Shown: in pieces, positions 7,701 to 17,062 of the stretch
Layout of the letters: every line of letters begins with the position of its first letter
How positions within the stretch are numbered: the stretch's first letter is position 1
Source: Bog-756 sp963769905
GTDB taxonomy: Bacteria > Actinomycetota > Acidimicrobiia > Acidimicrobiales > RAAP-2
Length of the DNA stretch: 64,000 nucleotides
NCBI GenBank assembly: GCA_963769905.1
Contig: CAVYNG010000002.1
Span: forward strand, 2,415,287 to 2,479,286
Direction of reading: 5' to 3'
Notes under the pieces: model-generated
The model's database searches: none
Seen by the model: the letters and a program-made list of their open reading frames with translations, nothing else
What the model was told of the DNA's origin: nothing
Program-made: the position numbers and the translations under genes

Positions 7701-10337
7701 ATGGGCAGCTATGTGCTGGGTTTCCCGGAGATCGGTCAGACGCAGATCGCGGTCGTTGGCGGCAAAGGGGCGCACCTCGGTGAGCTGTCGCGCATCGAAG
7801 GCGTTCGTGTGCCGGCTGGTTTCTGTGTGACGACGGACGCGTTCCGGCGGATCATGGCGGACGCGCCGTCGATCGAGGATCGGTTCGATCGTTTGTCGCG
7901 CCTCGACCCGGATGACCGTGAAGCGATCCGAACGCTCAGCGCCGAGATCCGCCGTACCCTCGAGGGGATCGCCGTCCCCGACGATCTGGCCGCGGCGATC
8001 ACCCACACGGTCGTTCGACTCGGGCAGGACGCCGCATACGCGGTCCGCTCCAGCGCGACAGCGGAGGACTTGCCGACGGCCTCCTTCGCAGGCCAGCAGG
8101 ACACGTACCTGAACGTCGTGGGGCCAGCGGCGATTCTCCAGCATGTCAGCCGGTGCTGGGCCTCCTTGTTCACCGAGCGGGCCGTGACCTACCGCATGCG
8201 GAACGGATTCGACCATCGGAAGGTCCGCATGGCCGTCGTCGTGCAGCAGATGGTCTTCCCGCAGGCGGCCGGCATCCTCTTCACCGCCGACCCCGTCACG
8301 TCCAACCGGAGGGTGGTATCCGTGGAGGCCACCTTCGGCCTCGGAGAGGCCCTGGTCTCCGGCCGGGTGAACGCGGACGTCTACAAGGTGCGCGACGGCG
8401 AGGTCGTCGCCATGGCAATCGGCTCCAAGCAGCTCGCCATCTACGCCTCGCCGGGCGGCGGAACGCGGGAACTGGCGATCGAGCCAGAGCGCCAGGAACA
8501 GCCGGCATTGACCGACACGCAGGTCGTGCAGCTCGCGCAGCTGGCCCGGCGGATAGAAGCGCACTTCGGACGCCCTCAGGACATTGAATGGTGCCTGGTC
8601 GATGATGGCTTCCGGATCGTCCAGAGCCGGCCGATCACCACACTGTTCCCTATCCCTGCGGCCGGCGACCGAGAGAACCATGTGTACATATCCGTCGGTC
8701 ATGCGCAGATGATGACCGACGCGATGAAGCCGCTCGGGCTCTCCTTCTGGCAGCTGACCACACCTCGGCCGATGTACGTGGCCGGTGGGAGGCTGTTTGT
8801 CGATGTCGCCTCGGACTTGGCGTCCCCAGCGAGCCGCGTCGGTCTCTTGGAGGTCATGGGGAAATCCGATCCCCTGATCGGGGACGCGCTAGAGACCATC
8901 CTCGAACGCGACGACTTCATCCCCACCCTCAGGGACGAAAGTCCAGGTTCCGCGCCGGGTGGCGGCACGCCCGCCCCCATCGAGACCGATCCGGCCATCG
9001 TCACTGGCCTGATCGAGCGCAGTGAGGCTTCCATTGCCAAGTTGAAGAGCGAGATCCGTGGGAAGTCCGGCTCCGCTCTGCTCGACTTCATCCTTGCGGA
9101 CATCCAGGAGCTGAGACGGATCCTGTTCGATCCGCAGAGCCACCAGGTGTTCATGTCGGCAATGGAGGCCATGGGGTGGCTGAACGAGCACATGGAGGCG
9201 TGGCTGGGTGAGAAGAACGCTGCCGACACGCTTACACAGTCTGTCCCCCATAACGTCACGTCGGAGATGGGGCTGGCGCTCCTCGACGTCGCGGACGTGA
9301 TCCGTCCGCATTCGGAGGTGGTGGCTCTGCTTCAGCACGTCGATGACGAGGACTTCTTGGACGAGCTGCCCAAGCTCGCGGGCGGGCGCGAAGCCCGACA
9401 CGCAATTCAGGACTACCTCGGCAAATACGGCATGCGCTGCGTCGGTGAGATCGACATTACGAGGCCACGCTGGAGCGAACGCCCCGGCACACTCGTGCCC
9501 CTGATTCTCTGCAACGTCAAGAACTTCGAGCCGGGCGCCGGAGAGCGGCGGTTCGAGGAAGGCCGGCAGAAGGCTTGGGAGAAGGAACGGGAGCTCCTGG
9601 CGCGCTTGGGGGACTTGCCGGACGGGGAGCGCAAGGCCGATGAGACCAAGCGGATGATCGACCGGGTCCGGACCTTCATCGGGTACAGGGAGTATCCGAA
9701 GTACGGCATGGTCAGCCGCTACTTCGTCTACAAGCAGGCCTTGCTGGAAGAGGCCGGGCGCCTCGTGCAGGCCCGTGTACTTCGTGAGAAGGAGGACATC
9801 TTCTACTTCACGTTCCAGGAGCTCCACGACGTCGTGCGCACGAACTACGCGGATGATCGGCTCATCTTCCAGCACAAGGACACGTTCAAGTCGCACCAAG
9901 CGCTGAGGCCGCCCCGGGTGTCCACGTCGGATGGCGAGGTCGTTGCCGGGTCGTACCGACGCGACGACGTGCCGACCGGTGCGCTCGCTGGTCTACCGGT
10001 CTCTGCCGGGACCATCGAGGGGCGGGCCCGGGTCATCCTGGACATGGCGGAGGCCGATCTCGAGCCGGGCGACATCCTGGTCACGGACTATACGGACCCC
10101 AGCTGGTCCCCCCTGTTTGTCGCGATCGCGGGCCTGGTCACGGAGGTCGGGGGACTGATGACCCACGGCGCAGTCATCGCACGGGAATACGGCTTGCCGG
10201 CAGTCGTCGGTGTGGAGCAAGCCACCCGGTTGATCCGCGATCGGCAGCGGATCCGCGTCAATGGAACGGACGGGTACGTCGAGATCCTTGCCAAGGAGAT
10301 TGCGGAGCGGGACGGCTCGCATTTCGGTTCGGAATAG
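7701..10337 (+). CDS. rph: Rifamycin phosphotransferase
   Basis: 878-aa enzyme that inactivates rifamycins by transferring the beta-phosphate of ATP to the ansa-chain hydroxyl. The architecture follows PEP synthase and matches Rph length (about 860-870 aa). An N-terminal ATP-binding domain (about 1-320) has GGKGAHLGEL and the AVRSSATAEDLPTASFAGQ segment. A central rifamycin-binding region (about 330-750) replaces the PEP domain. A C-terminal swivelling domain carries catalytic His822 in GGLMTHGAVIAREYG. PEP synthase would keep a C-terminal PEP-binding TIM barrel, absent here. The start follows GGGGAAGGTG. The RAE-like palindrome upstream strongly supports this reading over a generic PEP-utilising enzyme. 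Confidence 0.93.
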   Translation: MGSYVLGFPEIGQTQIAVVGGKGAHLGELSRIEGVRVPAGFCVTTDAFRRIMADAPSIEDRFDRLSRLDPDDREAIRTLSAEIRRTLEGIAVPDDLAAAITHTVVRLGQDAAYAVRSSATAEDLPTASFAGQQDTYLNVVGPAAILQHVSRCWASLFTERAVTYRMRNGFDHRKVRMAVVVQQMVFPQAAGILFTADPVTSNRRVVSVEATFGLGEALVSGRVNADVYKVRDGEVVAMAIGSKQLAIYASPGGGTRELAIEPERQEQPALTDTQVVQLAQLARRIEAHFGRPQDIEWCLVDDGFRIVQSRPITTLFPIPAAGDRENHVYISVGHAQMMTDAMKPLGLSFWQLTTPRPMYVAGGRLFVDVASDLASPASRVGLLEVMGKSDPLIGDALETILERDDFIPTLRDESPGSAPGGGTPAPIETDPAIVTGLIERSEASIAKLKSEIRGKSGSALLDFILADIQELRRILFDPQSHQVFMSAMEAMGWLNEHMEAWLGEKNAADTLTQSVPHNVTSEMGLALLDVADVIRPHSEVVALLQHVDDEDFLDELPKLAGGREARHAIQDYLGKYGMRCVGEIDITRPRWSERPGTLVPLILCNVKNFEPGAGERRFEEGRQKAWEKERELLARLGDLPDGERKADETKRMIDRVRTFIGYREYPKYGMVSRYFVYKQALLEEAGRLVQARVLREKEDIFYFTFQELHDVVRTNYADDRLIFQHKDTFKSHQALRPPRVSTSDGEVVAGSYRRDDVPTGALAGLPVSAGTIEGRARVILDMAEADLEPGDILVTDYTDPSWSPLFVAIAGLVTEVGGLMTHGAVIAREYGLPAVVGVEQATRLIRDRQRIRVNGTDGYVEILAKEIAERDGSHFGSE

Positions 10338-10476
10338 AAAGGCCGGTGGGCTTGGCGCCCCTTCGCCTGGATAGGTGCCGAGAAGGGACAGGGTCTTCCT
10401 CCTGATGACGAGAGGACGAGCCGACATTCTGGGGCACGGCGGTCCGCACTCGACCCGGATCGGGCCATGGGCTCCT

Positions 10477-10968
10477 TCAGCGAACGGGGCTACCGAAGCG
10501 AATCACGTTTCCGTCGGGGTCGCTGACGGAGCCCTCGCGCTTGCCATAGTCCTCGTCACGAGGACCTTCCACCTCGATGCCCGCCTGTCTCCACTCCTCA
10601 GCCACCATCTCGGCGTCTTGACAGTGAATGTAGAGAGCGCCGTGCCCCGAAGGTTCGTCTCCAACCGCTTTGGCAAGGTGAATCGTGAGGTCCCGATCCC
10701 TGTGAGCGAAGGCATAGGTGTCATCGTGGAACGACACCTCGAAACCGGCGCGCTCGAACCAAGCGACCGAGCGCGTTACCTGCGCGACCTTGAAGATCGG
10801 CTCGTATCCCCTGACGAGCCAAGTTTTCGTCATGAGTTGCAGTTGGCCGTCTCGCTGTCCGTTCAGCCCGGCGAGGCAGTTGTGGCAGATCGGTAGGTCG
10901 GGGTGCGAACGCAGTCTGACCCACCAATCGACCGACATCGAGCAGCATGTGCACTCCACGGCCATCAC
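10477..10968 (-). CDS. VOC (glyoxalase/bleomycin-resistance) protein with N-terminal zinc-ribbon-like extension
   Basis: 163 aa. Residues 1-45 hold two Cys pairs, C6-x2-C9 and C28-x2-C31, spaced like a small zinc ribbon. From about residue 47 a single glyoxalase-fold module follows (PIFKVAQVTRSVAWFERAGF to SVSDPDGNVIRFGSP), with the DPDGN turn typical of the superfamily. VOC modules bind or modify small molecules, and some sequester antibiotics. It lies convergent to rph, 139 bp beyond the rph stop. A role in resistance is possible but not shown. The start is GTG 10968 or the next codon, ATG. The extension is unusual and could instead be a misplaced start. Confidence 0.75.
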   Translation of the reverse strand: MMAVECTCCSMSVDWWVRLRSHPDLPICHNCLAGLNGQRDGQLQLMTKTWLVRGYEPIFKVAQVTRSVAWFERAGFEVSFHDDTYAFAHRDRDLTIHLAKAVGDEPSGHGALYIHCQDAEMVAEEWRQAGIEVEGPRDEDYGKREGSVSDPDGNVIRFGSPVR

Positions 10969-11101
10969 GGACGATGGTAGATGGCTGCGTGCCGCTCAGT
11001 CACCTGTGGGAGTCTCGTCCGCCGCTCGTTCCTGGAGGAGCGAGGACAAATGACGGAGTGCCAGGGTCGATAACCGACCTGCTGCCGGCGGCGCGGGCCC
11101 A

Positions 11102-11320
11102 CTAACGCGGTTTCGCACGACCTTCTCTCTTCATGAGCTCGTTGAATTTCTCCCAGCGCATCCGGTAGCGGGTCCGGCCGTTGCCAGGCAGCCAGTCGAT
11201 GGAACCTTTGCTTACCTGGAGCTCGCCGAGCTTGGCGTCGTCACTCCATACGACGAAGGTCACGTCGGAATGGAGCACAAACCGAGTAGGGAGGTCGACA
11301 GTGACGTCATGGGTTGCCAT
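11102..11320 (-). CDS. Small conserved hypothetical protein
   Basis: 72 aa, beginning MATHDVTVDLPTRFVLHSDV and ending in a basic stretch, with no membrane segment or signal. Its composition and compact size look like a genuine soluble actinobacterial protein; the middle GELQVSKGSIDWLPG and following RYRMRWEKFNELM give one probable helix. I cannot name a function. It is the middle of three minus-strand genes. Confidence 0.65.
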   Translation of the reverse strand: MATHDVTVDLPTRFVLHSDVTFVVWSDDAKLGELQVSKGSIDWLPGNGRTRYRMRWEKFNELMKREGRAKPR

Positions 11321-11448
11321 GAATGGACGGTAGCCTCTGGCGCGTCAATAGGAAGCAGCGGAGCGCACAACTGAGCGATCCATGCTCGTCCCGCCCCCCG
11401 TTCGAGACGGTGCCTGCCGGTGCGATTCGGGATCGTCAGTTCTTCACG

Positions 11449-12381
11449 TCAAGGAATGAGAACGATCTTCCCTCGGGTGTGGCGACGCTCGAGTTCCTCG
11501 AAAGCATCGGCGACCCTAGCCAGCGGATACGACGCTGCGATGGGAATCTCGATCGCGCCCGACGCCACGAGGTCGGCCATTTCAGTCAGGATCTCGGGAG
11601 TCGAGGCGGTCACACTGCCCTCAGCCTTGATCCCTCGTTCCTGAGCCACTTGGAACGAAGTGATGGTTTCGATTCGATCGTGGGCGATGCCGAGTTCGAC
11701 GGCAAGCTGGACGTACTCCGGCCCGAAGAGGTCGATGAAGGCGTCGATTCCATTCCCCGCCGCCGCCCGCAGCCGCTCGGCAAGTCCATCGCCATAGGGC
11801 ACAGGCACGGCTCCGTGCGCTCGAAGCCAATCAGCGTTCGCCGGCGATGCAATGCCGAGGACCCGTGCACCTCGTAGGCGAAGGAGCTGCACGACGACAG
11901 TCCCGACTCCACCCGCTGCGGCCGATACGGCGACGGTATCGCCCTCATTGACGTCAACGGCACGAACCGCGGCATAGGCGGTACATCCAACGACGTAGAG
12001 AGAACCCGCGACCTCCCAACTCAGTCTCGGTGGCTTGTGAATCAGCTGGGACGTCGGGACGGAGACATGAGTGGCCTGACTCGAGCGATCCCAGGAGAAG
12101 CCCAGTACGGCATCTCCGACCGCGAACTCGCTGACGCCGACACCGACGGTGGCCACGATCCCCGCGAGGTCGCTACCCTCGCCTGAGGGGAAGGTAGCTG
12201 GAAAGCGATCCTGCAACGCACCCGATCGAATCGCCGATTCGCCGGGGTTGATACCTGCAGCCTTGACCGCCACCACCACCTCACCGGATGCCGGGGTAGG
12301 CATTGGCACCTGGGCAACATAGAGAACGTCAGTGCCGCCATAGTGGTCGAAACGCACCGCACGGGAACCGGTGTCCGTCAT
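11449..12381 (-). CDS. Zinc-independent MDR/quinone oxidoreductase (NADPH-dependent)
   Basis: 310-aa medium-chain reductase of the quinone-oxidoreductase type. An N-terminal GroES-like domain (VKAAGINPGESAIRSG, then PSGEGSDLAGIV) is followed by a Rossmann domain with the cofactor motif AAAGGVGTVVVQL around residue 155. The zinc-ligand residues of classical alcohol dehydrogenases are absent. The chosen ATG (12381) is preceded by GGGAGGAAGTTGAC, a strong ribosome-binding site; the frame is open further upstream but without coding character. It probably reduces quinones or alkenals, but the substrate is unknown. Confidence 0.85.
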   Translation of the reverse strand: MTDTGSRAVRFDHYGGTDVLYVAQVPMPTPASGEVVVAVKAAGINPGESAIRSGALQDRFPATFPSGEGSDLAGIVATVGVGVSEFAVGDAVLGFSWDRSSQATHVSVPTSQLIHKPPRLSWEVAGSLYVVGCTAYAAVRAVDVNEGDTVAVSAAAGGVGTVVVQLLRLRGARVLGIASPANADWLRAHGAVPVPYGDGLAERLRAAAGNGIDAFIDLFGPEYVQLAVELGIAHDRIETITSFQVAQERGIKAEGSVTASTPEILTEMADLVASGAIEIPIAASYPLARVADAFEELERRHTRGKIVLIP

Positions 12382-12713
12382 GTCAACTTCCTCCCGCGAT
12401 CTCAGATCGAGCCACCATGCTCCGGTACACCGCAATCCCTGACGCAAGCTCGTACGAGTCCCTGCTGGCTCGATCGCGACGGGCGACAAGCCGCCGTCAC
12501 GCCGACGCTATCCGGTGTGCGGATCGCGACATTCGACCCTCCCCCGAATTTCGTCGAGAACGCGACGCCCAGCCCGCAAGAAGATGGCGTCACGTCCCGG
12601 TGTGCCACGCCATCTGGGAGACCCGGCATTCGGTCCGGTCTCAGCATGCTCGGCGGATCGAGCGATGTGACCTTTCGACGCAATACAGCGACGAGGGCCG
12701 CTGAGTGGGCTGA
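12382..12713. other. Intergenic stretch with no supported gene
   Basis: About 330 bp upstream of the quinone oxidoreductase. It should contain that gene's promoter, but no clear -35/-10 pair is seen on the minus strand. Overlapping open frames have no family resemblance. Confidence 0.5.
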
Positions 12714-12960
12714 TCAAGAGGGTGGACGCCAACCTCTGGCGAGGGTCGTTTGGCCAACCTCGATCAGGTATCCGTCGGGATCGCGGATGTAGCAGCGCAT
12801 CTCGGTTTCGTGCTGTTTCGGCGGCGTCAGAAATTGGGCGCCCCGCGCGCTATTCGGCGCACACAGCTTGGATGTCCGCGACGCGGATATTGAGGAAACT
12901 ACTCACCCGATCTGGGTCGGGCTGCGTCCCGAGCGTGACGGTCGGTTTGCGTCGATCGGA
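12714..12960 (-). pseudogene. Broken VOC/glyoxalase gene (3' portion only)
   Basis: Read on the minus strand, one frame gives PDPDRVSSFLNIRVADIQAV followed by CAE and a stop. The next frame continues with YSARGAQFLTPP and then MRCYIRDPDGYLIEVGQTT to a TGA at 12714. Joined, these are the C-terminal half of a typical glyoxalase-superfamily enzyme (RDPDGYLIE is diagnostic). A one- or two-base change near 12855 breaks the frame, and the N-terminal module is not recognisable upstream. Treated as a remnant; a sequencing error could explain the shift but not the missing N-terminus. Confidence 0.65.
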
Positions 12961-13173
12961 CCTCCGCCGATGTCGCCAATGCGCGATCGACCTTCTTCGC
13001 GTGGACAGCCTCGGCGAGTGCGGTGGCTCGCGCGAAGAGAGACGTGCGTCGAAATGACATCACGGCACAAGAATCTCCAGTTGTACGCGGAGAAAATGAC
13101 GCGAATCTCCATTGACTCCTATCGGGGCCAGGTTGACACTGAGTCCAGACACAATGAGTGAGGTGATCTCAAC

Positions 13174-13829
13174 GTGAACGCCAAGAAAGAAGCCTCGCTG
13201 GGCGCAGTAGCTCTCTCGTTGACCTCGATTGCATGGGCCGCGGCGTTCAGTGCAGCACTACTGGCGCGGCAGCGATAGGCACGAAGGGATAGACGCCCCT
13301 GCGGTCAACGCCAGCGACTACACGCTCTCGTGCGGGACGGTTTCGGGCAAGATCGGCTTTTCGCCGGGGCTCACCGAACAGTCAACCGGCCCGGATCGCT
13401 GACCGTCAAGATCAAGGCGTACAATTGCATGGCGTCTCCGCCGCCGGCCGGCGGACCTCTGGTCAGCATCTCGAAGGTCACCATGTCCGGTGCACTCGCG
13501 CTTTCGTACGCCCGCTGTGCCGGACCTGCTTACCGAACTCTGACCGGCGGTCTCACCACGAAGGAAAAGACCGCTCACGGCACCGCGAAGGTTGCGGTGG
13601 GCCGGCCCGGCCCAGGTCATCTGGGGCAGCTGGTCTGGGTATGCAACAGTACCGGCACCGTTTCGGTGTCGTTGCCGGCTGTCCAGGCAGGCGCAGCTTC
13701 GGCCGTTCAAGTCTCCGGACGTTCGCTGGGACCGACGGTGGGGCCTCATCCAAAGTCGTCCTCAATGGCGGCACCTTCTCTTCCAACAAGCTGTCGTCGC
13801 AGGGCGGCGTCAAGAGCGTCAACTGCTAA
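13174..13829 (+). pseudogene. Secreted actinobacterial protein of unknown function, several frameshifts
   Basis: The GTG at 13174 starts a signal-peptide-like run (MNAKKEASLGAV, then ALSLTSIAWAAAF). The protein can be followed in pieces: VNASDYTLSCGTVSGKIGFS, then SLTVKIKAYNCMASPPPAGG and SGALALSYARCAG in a second frame, and finally GTDGGASSKVVLNGGTFSSN and a C-terminal KSVNC with TAA at 13829 in a third. Paired cysteines and Gly/Ser/Thr-rich beta-type sequence resemble secreted soil-actinobacterial proteins of about 200-240 aa with no known role. At least three frame changes occur; whether these are real or sequencing errors is unresolved. Confidence 0.5.
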
Positions 13830-14115
13830 GAGATGCCCGGAAACAGTCTTTTCCTTGGTTGACCCGCGGGTTCGCGTCGAGGCTCGGAGCCCGTCGTCTC
13901 GCCCGAATTGTGAGCGTTCGCATCCGGAACGACCAGGCATCGACAGCAAAGGCGACACCTCAAGGCATGTGGTAGTGTCAGGCGCTGCGGCTAGTCCGCT
14001 CGAGTACCTGTAGCGACTCATCAATCAGGAGCCCGGCCGCGCCTCATTGCGGCGGGCCACGGCGATAGTCGAGCTAGCGCCGGTCAGTGTCCGCCGCTCA
14101 CGCGGCCTGGGTTGC

Positions 14116-14500
14116 TTAGAGACAACGGATCTCGCCGTCTCGAAGGCCGTAGTAGACGAGGGTCAAGAGCTTGCGTGCCACCGCGACGAGTGCCTTGTAC
14201 TTGCCTCGGCGCTCGGCGATGCGCCGGTAGTCGTCGCGGAGCTCCGTTGCCGCGGGCACGGTACTTCCCGACCGCTTCGATGGCTGCCAGCGCACGAGGG
14301 GTGATCCTTGCTTGGTGATAGAAAACGGTGGACGCTCTGGTAGGACTCAGGTGCTTGGGGTAAGAGACGACCAAGAGCAGAGCTTCTTCGGGCTGTCGAA
14401 GCGATAGATGTCGCAGATCTCGGCGACGAAGATCGAAGAGGACTATGTAGACGATGGGGAGCTTCATGTCGGTGTGGTTCGAGGCTCAAGATATCGAGAA
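14116..14500 (-). pseudogene. IS110-family transposase remnant (C-terminal part)
   Basis: Minus-strand pieces in different frames correspond to the C-terminal IS116/IS110/IS902 domain. One reads AEICDIYRFDSPKKLCSWSS with LTPKHLSPTRAST, where intact relatives have AEIGD-RF-SPRKLCSWAGLTP. The last reads YRRIAERRGKYKALVAVARK followed by LLTLVYYGLRDGEIRCL and a TAA at 14116. The N-terminal DEDD catalytic half is absent and the frame shifts at least twice, so the copy is dead. It is a different copy and subgroup from the remnant at 20.9 kb. Confidence 0.7.
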
Positions 14501-14539
14501 GGTGTTCACGGATCTCGCACCTCAGGTGAAGAGTCAATC

Positions 14540-14639
14540 TGGTTTAGTGGTAAGTAAGGATGAGGGTGATGGGGTAGAAGGGGAGTGAGTGATGGATTGA
14601 AGAGATTGAGGGATAAGAGGAGGTTGGGGGAAAGTTGAT
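14540..14639. other. 100-nt tract without any cytosine, purine-rich
   Basis: From 14540 to 14639 the plus strand contains no C at all, in a region where C is otherwise about a third of bases. It is mainly G and A with scattered T and has short G-runs (for example GATGGGGTAGAAGGGGAGTG). Flanks are normal high-GC sequence. It carries no plausible gene. Its origin is unexplained; see the separate observation. Confidence 0.85.
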
Positions 14640-14781
14640 CGACCCTTCGGCTGGGCCTTGTGATCGCCAGAAAGTCGGGCACGGGCGTCCACCAACGCCG
14701 GCTCTGGTACAGCGGAATGCGGAGTCCCTGCCCGACGCAGCCGCCCTTCCCGACTGCCAAAATGGGCATGTGCCCACGCCG

Positions 14782-15360
14782 ATGCAGGCCCCGCTCATCG
14801 CGGCACCGCTACCGGACGTCCAAACCGCGCGACTCGACTTGCGCCGCTTCGATGCCGACGATCTCGACGAACTCGCGGCGGTCTTCGCGCACGCCGAAGT
14901 CTGGCAGTTCCCGTTCGGTCGAGGGTTCACGCGCAACGAGACCGAGGACTTCCTCGACCAGCAGATCGCTGAATGGAACGCCCTCGGGTTCGGCTGCTGG
15001 GTTGCCCGAACCATGGAGGATGGCCGCATCATCGGCTATCTCGGACTTTCAGTGCCGACCTTTCTGCCCGAGATTCTTCCGGCTGTCGAGGTCGGATGGC
15101 GACTCGCACCGGCTGCGTGGGGGAAGGGCTACGCGACCGAGGGGGCGACTGCTGCCCTGAACCAGGCGTTCACGACACTTGGACTCGAGCGCGTTTGCTC
15201 GGTTCCGCAAGCAAGCAATCCTGCCTCGGCGCGGGTTGCCGAGCGGTTAGGCATGACGCTTTTGCGGGAGGTGGCGATCGCGGCCAACGAGCGACGTGGC
15301 GATGTCAGGGGACTTCTCTACGAGACCACGCGGGAGGCCTTCACGCCGACCGTGAGCTGA
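14782..15360 (+). CDS. GNAT acetyltransferase, RimJ/RimL type
   Basis: 192-aa N-acetyltransferase. It opens with the family strand QTARLDLRRFDADDLDELAA; the acetyl-CoA-binding loop is in the WRLAPAAWGKGYATEGATAA segment (R/Q-x-x-G-x-G/A motif GKGYAT), and the C-terminal SNPASARVAERLGMT is the conserved Asn-x-x-S-x-x-hydrophobic-x-x-x-Gly end of the fold. RimJ/RimL-type enzymes acetylate N-termini of ribosomal proteins or other amines; the substrate here is unknown. The start is taken as the ATG at 14782, although the frame is open upstream into the unusual C-free tract, and a GTG at 14770 is possible. Confidence 0.82.
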   Translation: MQAPLIAAPLPDVQTARLDLRRFDADDLDELAAVFAHAEVWQFPFGRGFTRNETEDFLDQQIAEWNALGFGCWVARTMEDGRIIGYLGLSVPTFLPEILPAVEVGWRLAPAAWGKGYATEGATAALNQAFTTLGLERVCSVPQASNPASARVAERLGMTLLREVAIAANERRGDVRGLLYETTREAFTPTVS

Positions 15361-15452
15361 CGGGAGGGGCGGCGGGGTGGGGGTGTGTCCCCGATCGGAG
15401 GGAGAGTGTCACACTCCGGCACACGGGCAGGGGTCGGTGCCGTCGGGTGTAG

Positions 15453-15713
15453 TCAGCCGTCTTCCTGATCCACCGCCGAAAGGAGTTCCCTCAGCAGCCC
15501 TCGTAGCCACTCGTCCATCGAGATTTCGTGCCTCCACGGATCGAACGACAAGCCGTATTCCTGATCATCGACTCTCGTACCTCGTTCTCAGGAACCTCGT
15601 CAGCCAGAGGGCGTCGTAGGTTAGCGATTACAGCCTCAACGAACGCCGGAGACTCAGTGGGCACGAAATCGCCTACAACTTCGCGCCTCGAACGCTGCGT
15701 CCTCCTGCCAATC
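15453..15713 (-). pseudogene. 3' half of a minus-strand gene split by the IS21-type element
   Basis: The minus-strand reading continues from the element's left edge: VVGDFVPTESPAFVEAVIAN and LRRPLADEVPENEVRE, then after a one-base shift EYGLSFDPWRHEISMDEWLR and GLLRELLSAVDQEDG with TGA at 15453. This looks like a genuine acidic C-terminal region. Function unknown. The matching 5' half lies beyond the element from 17914; the two halves join in register through the duplicated CCAATC. Confidence 0.55.
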
Positions 15714-15839
15714 TGTCGGCACCGGCTGAATACTGACCCCTTATCACCGCTCGAAAATTGACCCCCCTTCCCGGTGGTCCACCACTGACTGTGCTGGATC
15801 ACGAACCCTGGCTGCAGAGCGCAGCCGGGGAGGAAGGAC

Positions 15840-17062
15840 ATGATCAACGTGGACGACTGGGCTGAGATCCGTCGCCTGTACTTCGCCGAGCACCTGGGCA
15901 TCAAGACCATCGCCCGACAGCTGGGTGTCGCCCGCAACACCGTGCGCACCGCGGTCCGAGGCTGACTGCGCCGCCGGCCTACAAGCGCAAGGCCCGAGGT
16001 TCGCTGGTCGACGCCGTCGAGGCCGACATCCGTGAGCCTGCTGCGGGACTGCCCGACGCATGCCGGCGACGGTGATCGCCGAGCGGATCGGCTGGGAGCA
16101 CGGCATCACCATCCTGCGCGACCGGGTGGCCGAGCTCCGTCCGCTGTTCCGACCGCCCGACCCCTGCCAGCGGACCCACTACGCCCCGGCGAGGTGGTGC
16201 AGTTCGACCTGTGGCAGCCCGACAAGGTGATCCCCCTCGGGTTCGGCCAGGCTGGACAAGCTCTGGGTGGTCACGGCGGTGAGCGGGTACTCCCGGTTCA
16301 TGGCCGCCTGGATGGTCCCGTCCCGGGCCGGCCACGACGTCATGGCCGGGATGCTGCACTGCTTCGACCAGATCGGGGCGGTGCCCGCGCACGGTGGTGT
16401 GGGACGGCGAGGGCTGCATCGGCCAGTGGCGTCGGGGGAAGCAGTGCACTTCACCGAGGAGTTCCAGCGGTTCCGGGGCACGCTCGGGATCGGCGCCCGA
16501 CTGTGCAAGCCCAACGACCCCGAGGCCAAGGGCATGAACGAGCGGGCCAACGGCTACTACGAGACCTCGTTCCTGCCCGGTCGGAGCTTCTCCGACATGG
16601 CCGACTTCAACGACCAGCTCACCACCTGGCTGAAGCGGGCCAACCGCCGGGTGCACGCCACCACCAGGCTGGTCCCGGCCGAACAGCATCTACGAGGACC
16701 GGGGCGTCCATGCGCCGCCTCCCGCCGGTGCTGCCCGATCCGCGTTCCGCGCCTCACCACCCGCCTGGCCCGGGACCACTACGTCCGAGTCGACACCAAC
16801 GACTACTCGGTCAACCCCCGCTTCGTCGGCCGGCGCATCGAGGTCCGTGTCGACCTGGACTGGGTGGTCGCCACCTGCGACGGCGTCGAGGTGGCCCGCC
16901 ACCGGCGCTGCCTGGCCAAGCACCAGAGCCTGCTGGATGCCACCCACGCCATGACGCTGCGGATGATGCGGGCCGAGAGAGGCCCCGGTCGCCGCTCCTC
17001 GAGCCGACGTGGTCGAAGAGCGGGACCTCGCCGACTACGACAAGGTCCTGGGGGTGGCGTGA
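15840..17062 (+). CDS. istA: IstA-type transposase of the IS21 element (frameshifted)
   Basis: DDE-type transposase of IS21. The N-terminus reads MINVDDWAEIRRLYFAEHLG, and the next segment IKTIARQLGVARNTVRTAVR is the helix-turn-helix that binds the element ends. Frame changes follow. Recognisable pieces are EVVQFDLWQPDKVIPLG (first catalytic Asp region), LWVVTAVSGYSRFMAAWM, and CKPNDPEAKGMNERANGYYE (the catalytic Glu region). The C-terminus carries HYVR-type and NDYSVNPRFVGRRIEV segments. At least four frame changes occur, so as written no full protein is made. The stop overlaps the istB start. Confidence 0.8.
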
